This document shows, in pieces, positions 9,347-18,487 of a stretch of DNA of 64,000 bases. The position numbers were made by a program, and so were the translations under genes. The stretch lies in NCBI GenBank assembly GCA_943788345.1, contig CALSPX010000014.1:1-64000 (forward strand). The letters run 5' to 3'. Below the pieces are notes generated by a model. The model was given only the letters and a program-made list of their open reading frames with translations. It did not search any database and was not told where the DNA came from. The stretch's first letter is position 1; each line of letters opens with the position of its first letter. The stretch comes from Ascidiaceihabitans sp023955215 (GTDB lineage: Bacteria > Pseudomonadota > Alphaproteobacteria > Rhodobacterales > Rhodobacteraceae).

Positions 9347-10513
9347 ATGACTGAGAACAGCAACCGCAAACTGTCGATCCAAACACGCGTGGCCCAAGCC
9401 CTACACTTTGTCGAAGCCGAAACAGGCGCTGTTGTCCCATCGATCCAACCTGCGGCCACATATGCCCGCGATGAAAACTATGAGGTGCGCAAACCCTATT
9501 GGTATCGTCGCGATGGCAGCCAAACCACAGCCCACGCAGAGGCCGTAATTGCTGAGATGGAAGGGGCCACTGAATCGCTATTGTTCGCATCCGGCATGTC
9601 CGCCTGCACCGCTGTGATCGAACACTTGCCCACGGGGTCACATATCGTGGCACCCAAGGTCATGTATCACGGGGTTTTGGCGCAAATTCAAAATTACGCC
9701 GCCAACGGTCGTGTCACAGTCAGTTACTATACCGCAGGGAATTTAGCGGAATTGGAACGCGCAGTTGCTGCGCAACCAACCACCCTTGTTTGGGTAGAAA
9801 CCCCCAACAATCCAAACTGGGAAGTCACAGACATTAAGGCCGCCGCAGACATCGCGCATGCGGCGGGGGCCAAGTTGGTCGCTGATTGTACTGGCACGCC
9901 ACCCTCTATGACCAAAGCATTGGATTTCGGGGCCGACATTTCGTTTCATTCCGCCACCAAATACTTGAACGGCCACTCTGACATTACCGCAGGTGTTTTG
10001 TCTGTGCGTGAGACAGGCAAGTATTGGGATGATATCTGCATGGTGCGCAAACTTCATGGCACCGCCCTGCATTCTTTTGACGCGTGGTTGTTGATCCGCG
10101 GCATGCGCACCCTGTTCTTGCGGGTTGAACGGTCGTGTAAAAACGCAATGGCGATTGCCACCCATTTTGAGGGGCATCCGTTGCTAGAGGCTGTTCTATA
10201 TCCTGGCCTTGCGACCGATCCAGGGCATGAAGTGGCCAAACGCCAGACCAACGGTCAGTTCGGTGGTATGATGTCGATCATCGTCAAAGGGACTGAGCAA
10301 ACAGCCATCGACACCACGCGGTTCTGCGAGTTGTTTTACCCTGCAACGTCGTTGGGGGGGGTTGAAAGTTTGGTTGAACATCGCAAGACAGTTTCAGGCG
10401 ACGGCTTTCCCGTGCATCCACGTTTGCTACGTTTGTCTATCGGGATCGAAGATGCAGATGATCTGATTTATGATATTGAACAGGCTCTAACACGAGCCAA
10501 TCAGCCCGCTTAG
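9347..10513 (+). CDS. Transsulfuration-family PLP enzyme (cystathionine synthase/lyase type)
   Basis: A 388-residue Cys/Met-metabolism PLP-dependent enzyme. The PLP lysine lies in SATKYLNGHSDITAG (about Lys205), and the conserved SLGGVESLVEH segment is near residue 340. Such enzymes act as cystathionine gamma-synthase, gamma- or beta-lyase, or O-acyl-homoserine sulfhydrylase; sequence alone does not separate these. AAGGGG precedes the ATG. The end overlaps the convergent membrane-protein gene by 4 bp. An 8-G run at 10354-10361 encodes part of the LGGV motif. Confidence 0.88.
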   Translation: MTENSNRKLSIQTRVAQALHFVEAETGAVVPSIQPAATYARDENYEVRKPYWYRRDGSQTTAHAEAVIAEMEGATESLLFASGMSACTAVIEHLPTGSHIVAPKVMYHGVLAQIQNYAANGRVTVSYYTAGNLAELERAVAAQPTTLVWVETPNNPNWEVTDIKAAADIAHAAGAKLVADCTGTPPSMTKALDFGADISFHSATKYLNGHSDITAGVLSVRETGKYWDDICMVRKLHGTALHSFDAWLLIRGMRTLFLRVERSCKNAMAIATHFEGHPLLEAVLYPGLATDPGHEVAKRQTNGQFGGMMSIIVKGTEQTAIDTTRFCELFYPATSLGGVESLVEHRKTVSGDGFPVHPRLLRLSIGIEDADDLIYDIEQALTRANQPA

Positions 10514-12552
10514 CGCTGCCCCTCGCGCAGCCACGCACCGATGATGAACAGACCCGCGATCAACAGGACCAACCAACTTGGCAGCAATGGTGTCAGGCGC
10601 ACCTCGCGCACTTCGAACGCGTGGCGTGGTGTCAGTCCGATCCAACCACGCCCTGTTGCGGGGCGTCCCTCGCGCACATTGCGCAGGGATGGCAGGCCAT
10701 CTTCAATCCCATGCGTACCGCCGCCAGTGGCCTTGATCATCGGGGCCAAGATGTCGTCCGTCGCAATCGTATTCACAAACTCGCGCGGGGCGGCGGGGCC
10801 AAGGCCAATAACGGTGTCCTGATCGCCATTGCTAAGGCGATACAGGCCAATCTCTGATCCCTCAAACATGCCCTCGAATTTACCGGCCTCAACCCGATCC
10901 AAACCCAGTGTCGTGATGGTGCCATCGGGGGCAGTAATGGTGACCTCAGGTATGTCTTCGGCCAAAGTACGTCGCGTGATGCGCATGGTTTGACCGATTG
11001 CATTGGCGGTTAGGGCTTCTTCCTCCAGATCGGGTTCTTTCATCATCCAGTGACCCAAACGGCGCAGCAACTCCAACTGTGGCCCGCCACCGTCATAGCC
11101 ACGGTTCCACAACCACGCATGATCAGAGGCCAGCAGCGCCACGCGCCCTTCTCCAACACGGTCTAAAACCAGCAAAGGTCGCCCATCCACGCCCTCCATC
11201 ACAGTATCCCCAGAGGTGGTGACCACATCAATTTGACGCAACCATTTGCCCCATTCGTCATTGGACTGCAGATTGGCCGTCACAGGATGGCGTTGTCCCA
11301 GATCAGTCACAACTGGCAGATAGGGTTCTTCCAAAACCCGCGCCGTGGGTTCAGCGGGAATGACACGCCCCAAGGGCGAGCGATAAATGCTATCAGCACT
11401 GGCAAAATCAGGGCCAGCAGCAACCAGAACAGCACCGCCCTGCTCAACATAATTCACGATGTTTTCAAGGTAGATCACAGGCAAGATTCCGCGCCGTTTG
11501 TATCGGTCAAAAATGATCAGATCAAAATCGTTGATCTTTTCCAGAAACAACTCACGCGTTGGGAAAGGGATCAGACTTAACTCCTCAACTGGCACACCGT
11601 CTTGTTTTCCAGGGGGGCGTAGAATTGTGAAGTGCACCAGATCAACTGAACTGTCCGACTTCAACAAATTGCGCCAAGTGCGCCCCCCTGCATGGGGTTC
11701 GCCCGACACCAATAAGACGCGCAGACGGTCCCGCACGCCGTTAATCTGGATCAATGATGTATTGTTACGATCCGTCAGCTCTGTGGCGACTGTTGGGACC
11801 GTGAACTGGATTACGTTTCGCCCGCTGTGGGGCAAGGTCAGGGGCACGTCCATGTCCTGTCCAATGGGCACGCCGAACCGTTGCGCTGGTCCGCCATCGA
11901 TCGAGATATCAAGCAATGCGGTGTCTTGCAATCGTAAGGCGGCCCCTATGTCATCAATGCGCAGGGTCAGCGTGATCGGCTCACCGATAATGGCAAAGGC
12001 CGGTGCGTTTTTCACGGTCAGACGGCGGTCCCAATCGGTGGCGTAGCCTGATCTGATCATATGAAAGGGTGCAGGCAAATTGGTTGGAACATCTGCATCA
12101 TGAATTTGCCCATCCGTCACGGCAATCACACCTGCAATACGGTCACGGGGTTCTTGGGATAATGCATCATTGAGCGCACCAATTAGGAGGGAACCTTCGT
12201 CCCCGTCCCCGTCAGCAACAGTGATGCGACGCAGTTCGGTGTTGCCACGCGCCGTGATCGCCGCCGCCATCTTGTCCGCCGCGACGCGTGATTGCAACGC
12301 GCGGTCACTGAGGGATTGCGAAGCAGACGCATCCTCAATCATCACCACAATATCAGACAGCGGGCTGCGGTCCTCTTGTTGAAGCGATGGACCTGACAAC
12401 GCGAGCAGAACAATCAGCCCTGCACACCCACGCAAGGCCCAGCCACGCAACCCACGCAATCCCGCCAAGGCAACACCCAAAACGACAACACCGCCCAAGG
12501 CCATCAGCACAGTCAAAGGAACCAATGGATCAAAAATGATGGAGTTGATCAT
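10510..12552 (-). CDS. Membrane protein with a degenerate von Willebrand/amidotransferase-like region
   Basis: A 680-residue protein, last of the MoxR-DUF58 operon. Two N-terminal hydrophobic helices (about 8-60) are followed by VVMIEDASAS, which resembles a von Willebrand A metal site (D-x-S-x-S), then a beta-rich middle, a class-I glutamine amidotransferase-like segment (VEQGGAVLVAAGPDF) and a C-terminal helix (SWLVLLIAGLFIIGAW). Most of the chain should face the periplasm. The function is unknown. A longer frame opens at 12738, but the ATG at 12552 makes an ATGA overlap with the upstream stop and begins with the hydrophobic segment, so it is chosen. Confidence 0.8.
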   Translation of the reverse strand: MINSIIFDPLVPLTVLMALGGVVVLGVALAGLRGLRGWALRGCAGLIVLLALSGPSLQQEDRSPLSDIVVMIEDASASQSLSDRALQSRVAADKMAAAITARGNTELRRITVADGDGDEGSLLIGALNDALSQEPRDRIAGVIAVTDGQIHDADVPTNLPAPFHMIRSGYATDWDRRLTVKNAPAFAIIGEPITLTLRIDDIGAALRLQDTALLDISIDGGPAQRFGVPIGQDMDVPLTLPHSGRNVIQFTVPTVATELTDRNNTSLIQINGVRDRLRVLLVSGEPHAGGRTWRNLLKSDSSVDLVHFTILRPPGKQDGVPVEELSLIPFPTRELFLEKINDFDLIIFDRYKRRGILPVIYLENIVNYVEQGGAVLVAAGPDFASADSIYRSPLGRVIPAEPTARVLEEPYLPVVTDLGQRHPVTANLQSNDEWGKWLRQIDVVTTSGDTVMEGVDGRPLLVLDRVGEGRVALLASDHAWLWNRGYDGGGPQLELLRRLGHWMMKEPDLEEEALTANAIGQTMRITRRTLAEDIPEVTITAPDGTITTLGLDRVEAGKFEGMFEGSEIGLYRLSNGDQDTVIGLGPAAPREFVNTIATDDILAPMIKATGGGTHGIEDGLPSLRNVREGRPATGRGWIGLTPRHAFEVREVRLTPLLPSWLVLLIAGLFIIGAWLREGQR

Positions 12553-15311
12553 TGGCCCAACCGCTCCAGCAAAGCAGGCACATGGACCTGATCGCTTTTG
12601 TAGTTTCCAGTCAGAACATACATCACCAGATTCACACCAAAGCGGTTTGCCAATTCGCGCTGACGTTCGCCGCCAAATCCGCGCCCAACGGGCAGCAATG
12701 GCGCGCCAGAAGAGGCGGTTGCCCACGCACCCGCCCAATCGTTGCCACCAATCACAACAGGCGTCACGCCATCATTCAGATTGCGAAACGGCATACCATC
12801 CGCTTGTTGCGCGTCTATTGGCGCTGCCTCAACCCAGACATCACGGCCCACGTACCGACCAGGGAAATCCTGAAGCAAATAGAACGCGCGCGTCAGAACG
12901 TGGTCACTGGGTGTTGGCTCTAACGATGGAATATTCATCGATTTCGCTAGGTCTTGCAGCTTGCGTCCATTCGGGCTGGCGCTGCCAAAACCTGCGACAT
13001 TGGCATCGCGGGTATCAAAAATGATCAAACCGCCAGAACGCAGGTAAGTGTTCAGCTTTGCGTATGCCTCAACTGACGGGCGCGGCTGTTCAAGGGTAAT
13101 CGGCCAATAGATAATCGGGAACAGTGCCAATTCATCTGTTTCAAGATTGATACTAACGGGGGCTTGGGGTTCGATTGAGGTTCGAAAGAACAGCGTATCG
13201 GACAGACCGCGCAAACCTGCATATGCGATATCATCTACTTCGGTGCTGCCCGTCACAATGTGGGCCAAAGCCAGTTCTGATGCCACATCAATGTCGACAG
13301 TTTGCGCATGTGCGGGCGGTCCGTCTAGACCGATCAAACCCAGTGCAATCAACGCAATGGTGCTGCGCGACACTTGACCCAACAGCTTGCCCGACAAAGC
13401 GAGTGATGCGATTACATCAACCAGCAAAAGCAACAAAGCCAAACCCAGAAGCGGCCCACCAAGCTGGCGTGGCGATACGGTGGAATAAGAGCTGACAGTG
13501 ACGGTATCAGGCCATTTTGCAGCATTCAAAACATCACCGTCAGCCAGCACATTGCGCGCCAGTGTCCGATCCCCAGAGGTGTAGATGCCCGGCAATAAAA
13601 TCGCGGATGGGTCGGCCGCCACCAAATCGGGGCCGTCTACACTTGGCATCGTGCCCGCGTCACGCAATGCTCCAAAGCCATCCATCACTTGGCGCGGCGT
13701 CCAAACCGTGCCTTCAAGGTCGTCGATAGACGGCGCTGTGACGGGTGAGGAAACAGCTAACCGTTCCAGCATTTCCACGAACAAAACTGAAAACGGTAAG
13801 CTGGACCATTCGGCATTGGCGGTGACGTGGAACAAGACGACTTGCCCTTGACCAACCGATTTGCGCGTGACCAAAGGGGTTCCGTCACTGAGTTGGGCAA
13901 TCACGCGTGCGGCCAAGGTGGGATCGGGTTGCGCCATCACTTGGGCATTCACCACCACATAGTCGGGAACCTTCAAGCCAAAGAATGGTGAGGTTTCACT
14001 GAAGGGTGCGATTGCTTTGGGCTCGCCCCAACTCATTGCGCCACCTACGCTGCGTCCACCACTGCGCAACCGCACTGGCATCAACGGGTCCTCAATGGCA
14101 CGGCTGATATCGCTGGCTGCGACGCGCGGCCCTGCAAAGCGCAACAGCAGTCCACCCGCCTTAGTCCACGCCAGTAGTTTTTCGGTTTCTTCTGCAGATA
14201 AGGTCGCAACATCCGCCAAGATGATAACATCTGGGTTTGCAGGCAGAACATCGGCCAGCGCACCTGTCAAAATATCTGCAGTAGGTTCCAGCGCGACATT
14301 TAAATAATGAAGAGGAGAAAGAAGCTCTAACCCCTCTCGCCCACGACGACCTGCAACCAATGCTACTTCGCGCCGCTGGAACGTATTATCCACCAAGGTG
14401 CGCGCGCCGGCGGATCGTATTCCTTCGATTTCAAAAGACGTGACACGTGCCCGCAGTTCAGCGGGCAACACCAACGATGCATTCGCCACCTTTTCGCGGC
14501 CACTAAATTGCGCAGTCACGCGTGCCAGCGTCGCGTTATACCCTGATGGGTCGCGCCCTTGGGCAAGGATGGTGACGGCCTGATCCCCGATCGCGTTCGC
14601 ACGCAGGGTCGTTACATTTATCGTTCCATCAACGTATTGCGCAGGGGTTAGCCCGACGATCTGCTGTGTTCCTTGGAAAATACGCAAATCGCGGGCCGCA
14701 TTGAGGGCCGACAGGATGTCATCTTGTCCCTCATAGGCCACTCCATCGCTGAACCAAACGACTGAAGATGCGTTGGCATTCGTGATGTGCGTAATCGCTT
14801 GGGCCACATTGTCTGGGCTAGGCAGCCACGGGTTAGGTTTCAGCCCTGCAACAGAGGGTTCAACAACAGAAGCAGGGCGAAAATTCAGCGGTTTAGGGTC
14901 TGTTAGTTGAAGAATGGCCACAAGTTGCCCTGCACTGGTTGCGCGGTCAATCTCTCCTTTGATTGCTTGCATCTGTTGGGTATGCCCAACGGCACCGGCC
15001 CATGATCCGTCAACCACAATCAATTTTGGACCCGCAATTTCGTTGCTGGAGTTATCAGGATTTAGGATTGGATGGGCCAGCCCAATGATCAGCGCAGCGA
15101 CCACCAAGATACGCAGCAGCATCAGCCACCACGGGGTACGATCTGTGACTGTTTCACCGTCTTTCAAACCCAGCAACAGTGCCACACCCGGAAAGCGACG
15201 GCGCACGGGTGCTGGCGGAACGGCACGTAATATCAGCCACAGGATTGGCAATGCGAATAACGCAGCAAGCAACCAAGGTGCACCAAACCCCATGCCCCCA
15301 AGGACCGTCAT
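12549..15311 (-). CDS. BatA N-terminal / DUF4159 domain protein
   Basis: A 920-residue membrane protein. It starts with the aerotolerance-regulator (BatA) N-terminal pair of helices (WLLAALFALPILWLILRAVPP, then WWLMLLRILVVAALIIGLAHP). A long periplasmic-type region follows, then two more hydrophobic stretches near residues 630-665, and a DUF4159 domain to the end (SGGLIIFDTRD motif). The second late stretch ends GPPAHAQ at about residue 667 and looks like a buried signal peptide, suggesting an old fusion of two genes. The function is unknown; relatives co-occur with MoxR ATPases. The ATG at 15311 overlaps the DUF58 stop as ATGA. Confidence 0.83.
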   Translation of the reverse strand: MTVLGGMGFGAPWLLAALFALPILWLILRAVPPAPVRRRFPGVALLLGLKDGETVTDRTPWWLMLLRILVVAALIIGLAHPILNPDNSSNEIAGPKLIVVDGSWAGAVGHTQQMQAIKGEIDRATSAGQLVAILQLTDPKPLNFRPASVVEPSVAGLKPNPWLPSPDNVAQAITHITNANASSVVWFSDGVAYEGQDDILSALNAARDLRIFQGTQQIVGLTPAQYVDGTINVTTLRANAIGDQAVTILAQGRDPSGYNATLARVTAQFSGREKVANASLVLPAELRARVTSFEIEGIRSAGARTLVDNTFQRREVALVAGRRGREGLELLSPLHYLNVALEPTADILTGALADVLPANPDVIILADVATLSAEETEKLLAWTKAGGLLLRFAGPRVAASDISRAIEDPLMPVRLRSGGRSVGGAMSWGEPKAIAPFSETSPFFGLKVPDYVVVNAQVMAQPDPTLAARVIAQLSDGTPLVTRKSVGQGQVVLFHVTANAEWSSLPFSVLFVEMLERLAVSSPVTAPSIDDLEGTVWTPRQVMDGFGALRDAGTMPSVDGPDLVAADPSAILLPGIYTSGDRTLARNVLADGDVLNAAKWPDTVTVSSYSTVSPRQLGGPLLGLALLLLLVDVIASLALSGKLLGQVSRSTIALIALGLIGLDGPPAHAQTVDIDVASELALAHIVTGSTEVDDIAYAGLRGLSDTLFFRTSIEPQAPVSINLETDELALFPIIYWPITLEQPRPSVEAYAKLNTYLRSGGLIIFDTRDANVAGFGSASPNGRKLQDLAKSMNIPSLEPTPSDHVLTRAFYLLQDFPGRYVGRDVWVEAAPIDAQQADGMPFRNLNDGVTPVVIGGNDWAGAWATASSGAPLLPVGRGFGGERQRELANRFGVNLVMYVLTGNYKSDQVHVPALLERLGQ

Positions 15312-16186
15312 AAATGCGCCCCACCGCTGATCGCTTGATATAGCCACAGCAGACCGGATTGTGGCGATTTCTCTGTGTTGTGCAGGCCGTATTGCCAACC
15401 AGTGCGCGTGCAAAGACGTTGCAATTCATCTTTGCGCTGCGCCAACCGCGCCAAGTAACGATTGCGCAGATCATTGGCCTTGAGGGTTTCGTGACGCATG
15501 GAACCACCCACGCTTTCAAAGATGGTACGCCCATGAAAGGCGAATTCCTCTTCGCTGGGATCAAGAACCTGAAGCAACACACCGCGCACACCGCGATCAG
15601 CGGCTTTGGTCAGGGCCAACTCAACTGGTGCCATGTCACCCAAGAAGTCGGAGGCGAACATCGCAGCAGCATTCGGGATCATCGCGCTGTGTTCCGGCGG
15701 CGCATATTCTGCGCTTTCTTCTTCGCTTAACATCTCAGCCAGACGCAGGATTTGGGCATTGCCACGGCGGGGTGGAAGGCGCGTTCCAGTCACCCCAACG
15801 CGTTCACCACCACGGTTCAGCAAGATCGCCAATGACATCGTTAAAAGGCGTGCGCGGTCCATCTTTGTTGGCAACGTATCAACGCTGTTAAAGCGCATCG
15901 ATGCACCCTGATCACACCACAACATCACGGTTTGCGCGATTTGCCATTCGCGTTCACGCACGAACTGTTGATCGCCCAGCGCGCTGCGGCGGTGGTCAAT
16001 CATGCGGCGGCTGTCACCGATTTGTGCAGGGCGGTATTGCCAGAAATCATCGCCCGATCCTGCGCGCCTGCGCCCATGATCCCCAAGCAAAACAGCACCC
16101 GCCAATTGCTCTGCCCGCGCCAAAAGGGGCGGCAGGCGGGCGGCCTGATCTTCAGACCTTGCACGGAGGGTGGCGGGGGTGATCAC
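15308..16186 (-). CDS. DUF58 domain protein
   Basis: A 292-residue protein with the DUF58 core: YRPAQIGDSRRMIDHRRSA (about 48-66) followed by QIAQTVMLWCDQGASM, a von Willebrand-like start. DUF58 proteins are almost always encoded beside MoxR ATPases and are thought to be their clients or adaptors; no biochemical activity is assigned. The start codon is GTG, overlapping the moxR stop as GTGA, and the stop overlaps the next gene's ATG, so translation of the operon is tightly coupled. Confidence 0.9.
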   Translation of the reverse strand: MITPATLRARSEDQAARLPPLLARAEQLAGAVLLGDHGRRRAGSGDDFWQYRPAQIGDSRRMIDHRRSALGDQQFVREREWQIAQTVMLWCDQGASMRFNSVDTLPTKMDRARLLTMSLAILLNRGGERVGVTGTRLPPRRGNAQILRLAEMLSEEESAEYAPPEHSAMIPNAAAMFASDFLGDMAPVELALTKAADRGVRGVLLQVLDPSEEEFAFHGRTIFESVGGSMRHETLKANDLRNRYLARLAQRKDELQRLCTRTGWQYGLHNTEKSPQSGLLWLYQAISGGAHL

Positions 16187-17190
16187 GCGGCAGGTTTTCC
16201 AGTGATGAGGCCTGTGGCAGTTGTGTCAATAAGGTCGATCAATGTGTCGCCGCGCGCACGTGCGGTAAAGTTTAACGCCATGCGGTGGCTAAGGACTGGA
16301 CGGGCCATATCAAGGACATCTTCAACTGAGGGGGCCAAACGTCCATCAAGCAGCGTTCTGGCCCGAACGGCCAGCATTAGAGCCTGTGCAGCACGCGGTC
16401 CCGGACCCCACGCAACCGTTTCACGAACATTTTGCGAGGCCGTTGGATCATCAGGGCGGAAGGCGCGCACAAGGTCTAGGATCATCTCAACCACGCTATC
16501 GCCAACCGGCATACGGCGCAGAAGGTTTTGGGCCTCTAGCAATTCACCAGCGCCGAAAATTGCAGTTGCTTCCGCCTCTGTATCGCCAGTGGTTGCCAAC
16601 AGAATATCGCGTTCTGTCGCGCGGTCAGGATAGGGCACATCGATCTGCACAAGGAAGCGGTCAAGCTGGGCTTCGGGCAACGGATATGTACCTTCTTGTT
16701 CAATCGGGTTTTGCGTGGCTAAGACGTGGAAAGGGGTGCCAAGTGGGCGATCCTCGCCCGCGACGGTCACGGCCTTTTCCTGCATCGCCTGCAACAGTGC
16801 GGATTGCGTGCGGGGACTGGCGCGATTGATCTCATCCGCCATCAAAAGCTGGCAAAAGATAGGGCCCTTCACAAAACGAAAGGCACGCGATCCATCCGCG
16901 TTGGTGTCCAGCACCTCAGACCCCAGAATATCGGCAGGCATCAGGTCAGGTGTGAACTGTACGCGGTTGCCATCCAGCCCCATAACGGTGCTGAGGGTTT
17001 CAACCAAACGCGTCTTTCCCAGACCCGGAAGACCGACCAGCAAACCATGCCCACCGCACAACAATGCTGTCAATGTCAGGTCGACAACCCGCTCTTGCCC
17101 AATGAAGCGACGGTTGATGGATGCCTTGGCCTGACCGAGTTTTTCGCCCAGCGCCTCTATTTGCGCAACCATATCTTGGCTATTGGTCAT
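16183..17190 (-). CDS. MoxR family AAA+ ATPase
   Basis: A 335-residue AAA+ ATPase of the MoxR type. Walker A GLPGLGKTRLVE is at about residues 53-64 and Walker B with sensor region is LLMADEINRASPRTQSALLQAMQE. MoxR ATPases act as chaperones that mature or insert metal centres into partner complexes, usually with von Willebrand-domain proteins. This is the first gene of a four-gene overlapping operon (moxR, DUF58, BatA-DUF4159, membrane protein). A GGAGA site precedes the ATG. The promoter must lie in the 57-bp divergent gap shared with the DUF1285 gene. Confidence 0.93.
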   Translation of the reverse strand: MTNSQDMVAQIEALGEKLGQAKASINRRFIGQERVVDLTLTALLCGGHGLLVGLPGLGKTRLVETLSTVMGLDGNRVQFTPDLMPADILGSEVLDTNADGSRAFRFVKGPIFCQLLMADEINRASPRTQSALLQAMQEKAVTVAGEDRPLGTPFHVLATQNPIEQEGTYPLPEAQLDRFLVQIDVPYPDRATERDILLATTGDTEAEATAIFGAGELLEAQNLLRRMPVGDSVVEMILDLVRAFRPDDPTASQNVRETVAWGPGPRAAQALMLAVRARTLLDGRLAPSVEDVLDMARPVLSHRMALNFTARARGDTLIDLIDTTATGLITGKPAA

Positions 17191-17247
17191 GACATCTGTC
17201 TCCGGCAGGTTATATCTATTGGTGACAACCTATCGCCTAACGACGGA

Positions 17248-17835
17248 ATGACAATTCTTATGAGTGGACAAAACACCGTGATCCCCAGTGCTGAAGGCCT
17301 TGTTGCCTCTATAAACGCCACGAAAACGCGCGGTTTGCCGCCTGTGCACCTGTGGAACCCGCCGTTCTGTGGTGATCTGAATATGCGCATCGCGCGGGAT
17401 GGGACGTGGTTTTACGAGGGCACGCCGATTGGGCGACCTGCATTGGTTAAGATGTTTTCGTCGATCTTGAAGCGGGAAAACGGGAAATACTTCCTTGTGA
17501 CGCCTGTTGAGAAGGTAGGGATCATCGTCGATGACGCCCCGTTTGTGGCAATTGATTTCGATGCTGTGGGCGAAGGGTTGGATCAGGTTTTGACGTTCAC
17601 GACGCAGGTGGATGATGTGGCTGTTGCGGGCGTCGATCACCCTATTCGGGTTGAACGGGATAGTGAGACGGGGGAGCCGTCGCCTTACATCCTTATCCGT
17701 GCAGATTTAGAGGCGCTGATTGATCGTAAAAGTTTCTATCGGTTGGTGGATTTGGGCGTGCATCACGAGGGCTGGTTTGGCGTTTGGTCAGGTGGCGCGT
17801 TTTTTGGGATTATTCCGTCGGGGGAGTTGGAGTGA
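17248..17835 (+). CDS. DUF1285 domain protein
   Basis: A 195-residue protein with the DUF1285 features LPPVHLWNPPFCGDLNMRIARDG near residue 32 and GTPIGRPALVKMFSSIL shortly after. Members are small cytoplasmic proteins of unknown function, often encoded next to the moxR cluster in Rhodobacteraceae. Starts at 17248 (ATG) or 17260 (ATG) are both possible; neither has a strong ribosome-binding site. The open frame continues upstream to 16726 but that part is antisense to moxR and is not counted. Its stop overlaps a GTG that may start the next, AT-rich gene. Confidence 0.83.
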   Translation: MTILMSGQNTVIPSAEGLVASINATKTRGLPPVHLWNPPFCGDLNMRIARDGTWFYEGTPIGRPALVKMFSSILKRENGKYFLVTPVEKVGIIVDDAPFVAIDFDAVGEGLDQVLTFTTQVDDVAVAGVDHPIRVERDSETGEPSPYILIRADLEALIDRKSFYRLVDLGVHHEGWFGVWSGGAFFGIIPSGELE

Positions 17836-18425
17836 GTGTCACTGACTTAACTAAAATCGAAACGTTGGTGAAAGGTACTGTTATGATAGACGCAAAGAAG
17901 AACTTTGAAAGATCAGGTTATCTGTTCATGAGCACTGCTTGGGTGCAATCAGTTATGGTTGATTTAACTTTGCTCAAAAATAATCCGGATGAAATTGAAT
18001 ACTTTAAAGAGAACACTGCATTTTCAGAACAGCTGGGTAAAAAGAGGAAGAGGTGCTGGAAAGACGACTTTAGTTTTATCAAAAAGAATTTTTTCTTGGC
18101 TTTTGAAAATATTATCACTGAAGATGAAAAGAAAATCTTCGATAACGTTCACGTTCTAAGAAACATCTTAGCACATTCGCGTGTTTCAACGGGGAAAGGG
18201 TATCTTCTACACGTCCCAAGGAATCAGAAAGCATGGGATCTCATCTTGGAAACTGTAAAAATTGAGAGCAACTCATCTGACGATGGCGATAGTGGCGTGA
18301 TAAAAATGGATTTCTCGAACGAAAATATCTACAAGTCTTGGGAAAATGTGCTCGGCGCAGTTTACGAGGGTCCATTTCCAAGGTTAGCAGAAATTACAAA
18401 TATTCCCTTAGCAAATATTTGCTGA
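17832..18425 (+). CDS. AT-rich orphan protein with a HEPN-like R-x4-H motif
   Basis: I do not recognise a named family. The predicted 197-residue protein is mostly helical, charged and lysine-rich, with no membrane segment. LRNILAHSR at about residues 109-117 gives R110-N-x3-H115, the R-x4-H pattern found in HEPN-fold RNases and related helical proteins. Base composition is visibly more AT-rich than in flanking genes, which suggests recent acquisition. The GTG at 17832 overlaps the DUF1285 stop (GTGA) with GGGGAG upstream; an ATG at 17883 is an alternative start giving 180 residues. No nucleotidyltransferase (MNT) antitoxin partner is adjacent. A toxin or RNase role is speculation. Confidence 0.6.
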   Translation: MSVTDLTKIETLVKGTVMIDAKKNFERSGYLFMSTAWVQSVMVDLTLLKNNPDEIEYFKENTAFSEQLGKKRKRCWKDDFSFIKKNFFLAFENIITEDEKKIFDNVHVLRNILAHSRVSTGKGYLLHVPRNQKAWDLILETVKIESNSSDDGDSGVIKMDFSNENIYKSWENVLGAVYEGPFPRLAEITNIPLANIC

Positions 18426-18487
18426 TCCCGCACGAACTGTGTTTATTCCACGATTAGGTATCATGGAATGAACTTCGCCCTAAAAGC

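Noticed and set aside
10354..10361. Eight-G tract in the PLP-enzyme gene as a contingency locus
   Set aside because: It encodes part of the conserved S-L-G-G-V motif of the family, so the codons are constrained by function; less compelling than the dnaQ linker tract.
12553..12738. 62-codon N-terminal extension of the 680-residue membrane protein
   Set aside because: Lies inside the upstream gene; the ATGA overlap start at 12552 begins with the expected hydrophobic segment.
15312..15413. 34-codon extension of the BatA/DUF4159 protein
   Set aside because: Lies inside the DUF58 gene; ATG at 15311 gives the usual BatA N-terminus and an ATGA junction.
16726..17247. Upstream extension of the DUF1285 reading frame
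   Set aside because: Runs antisense through moxR and lacks family similarity; family match begins after 17248.
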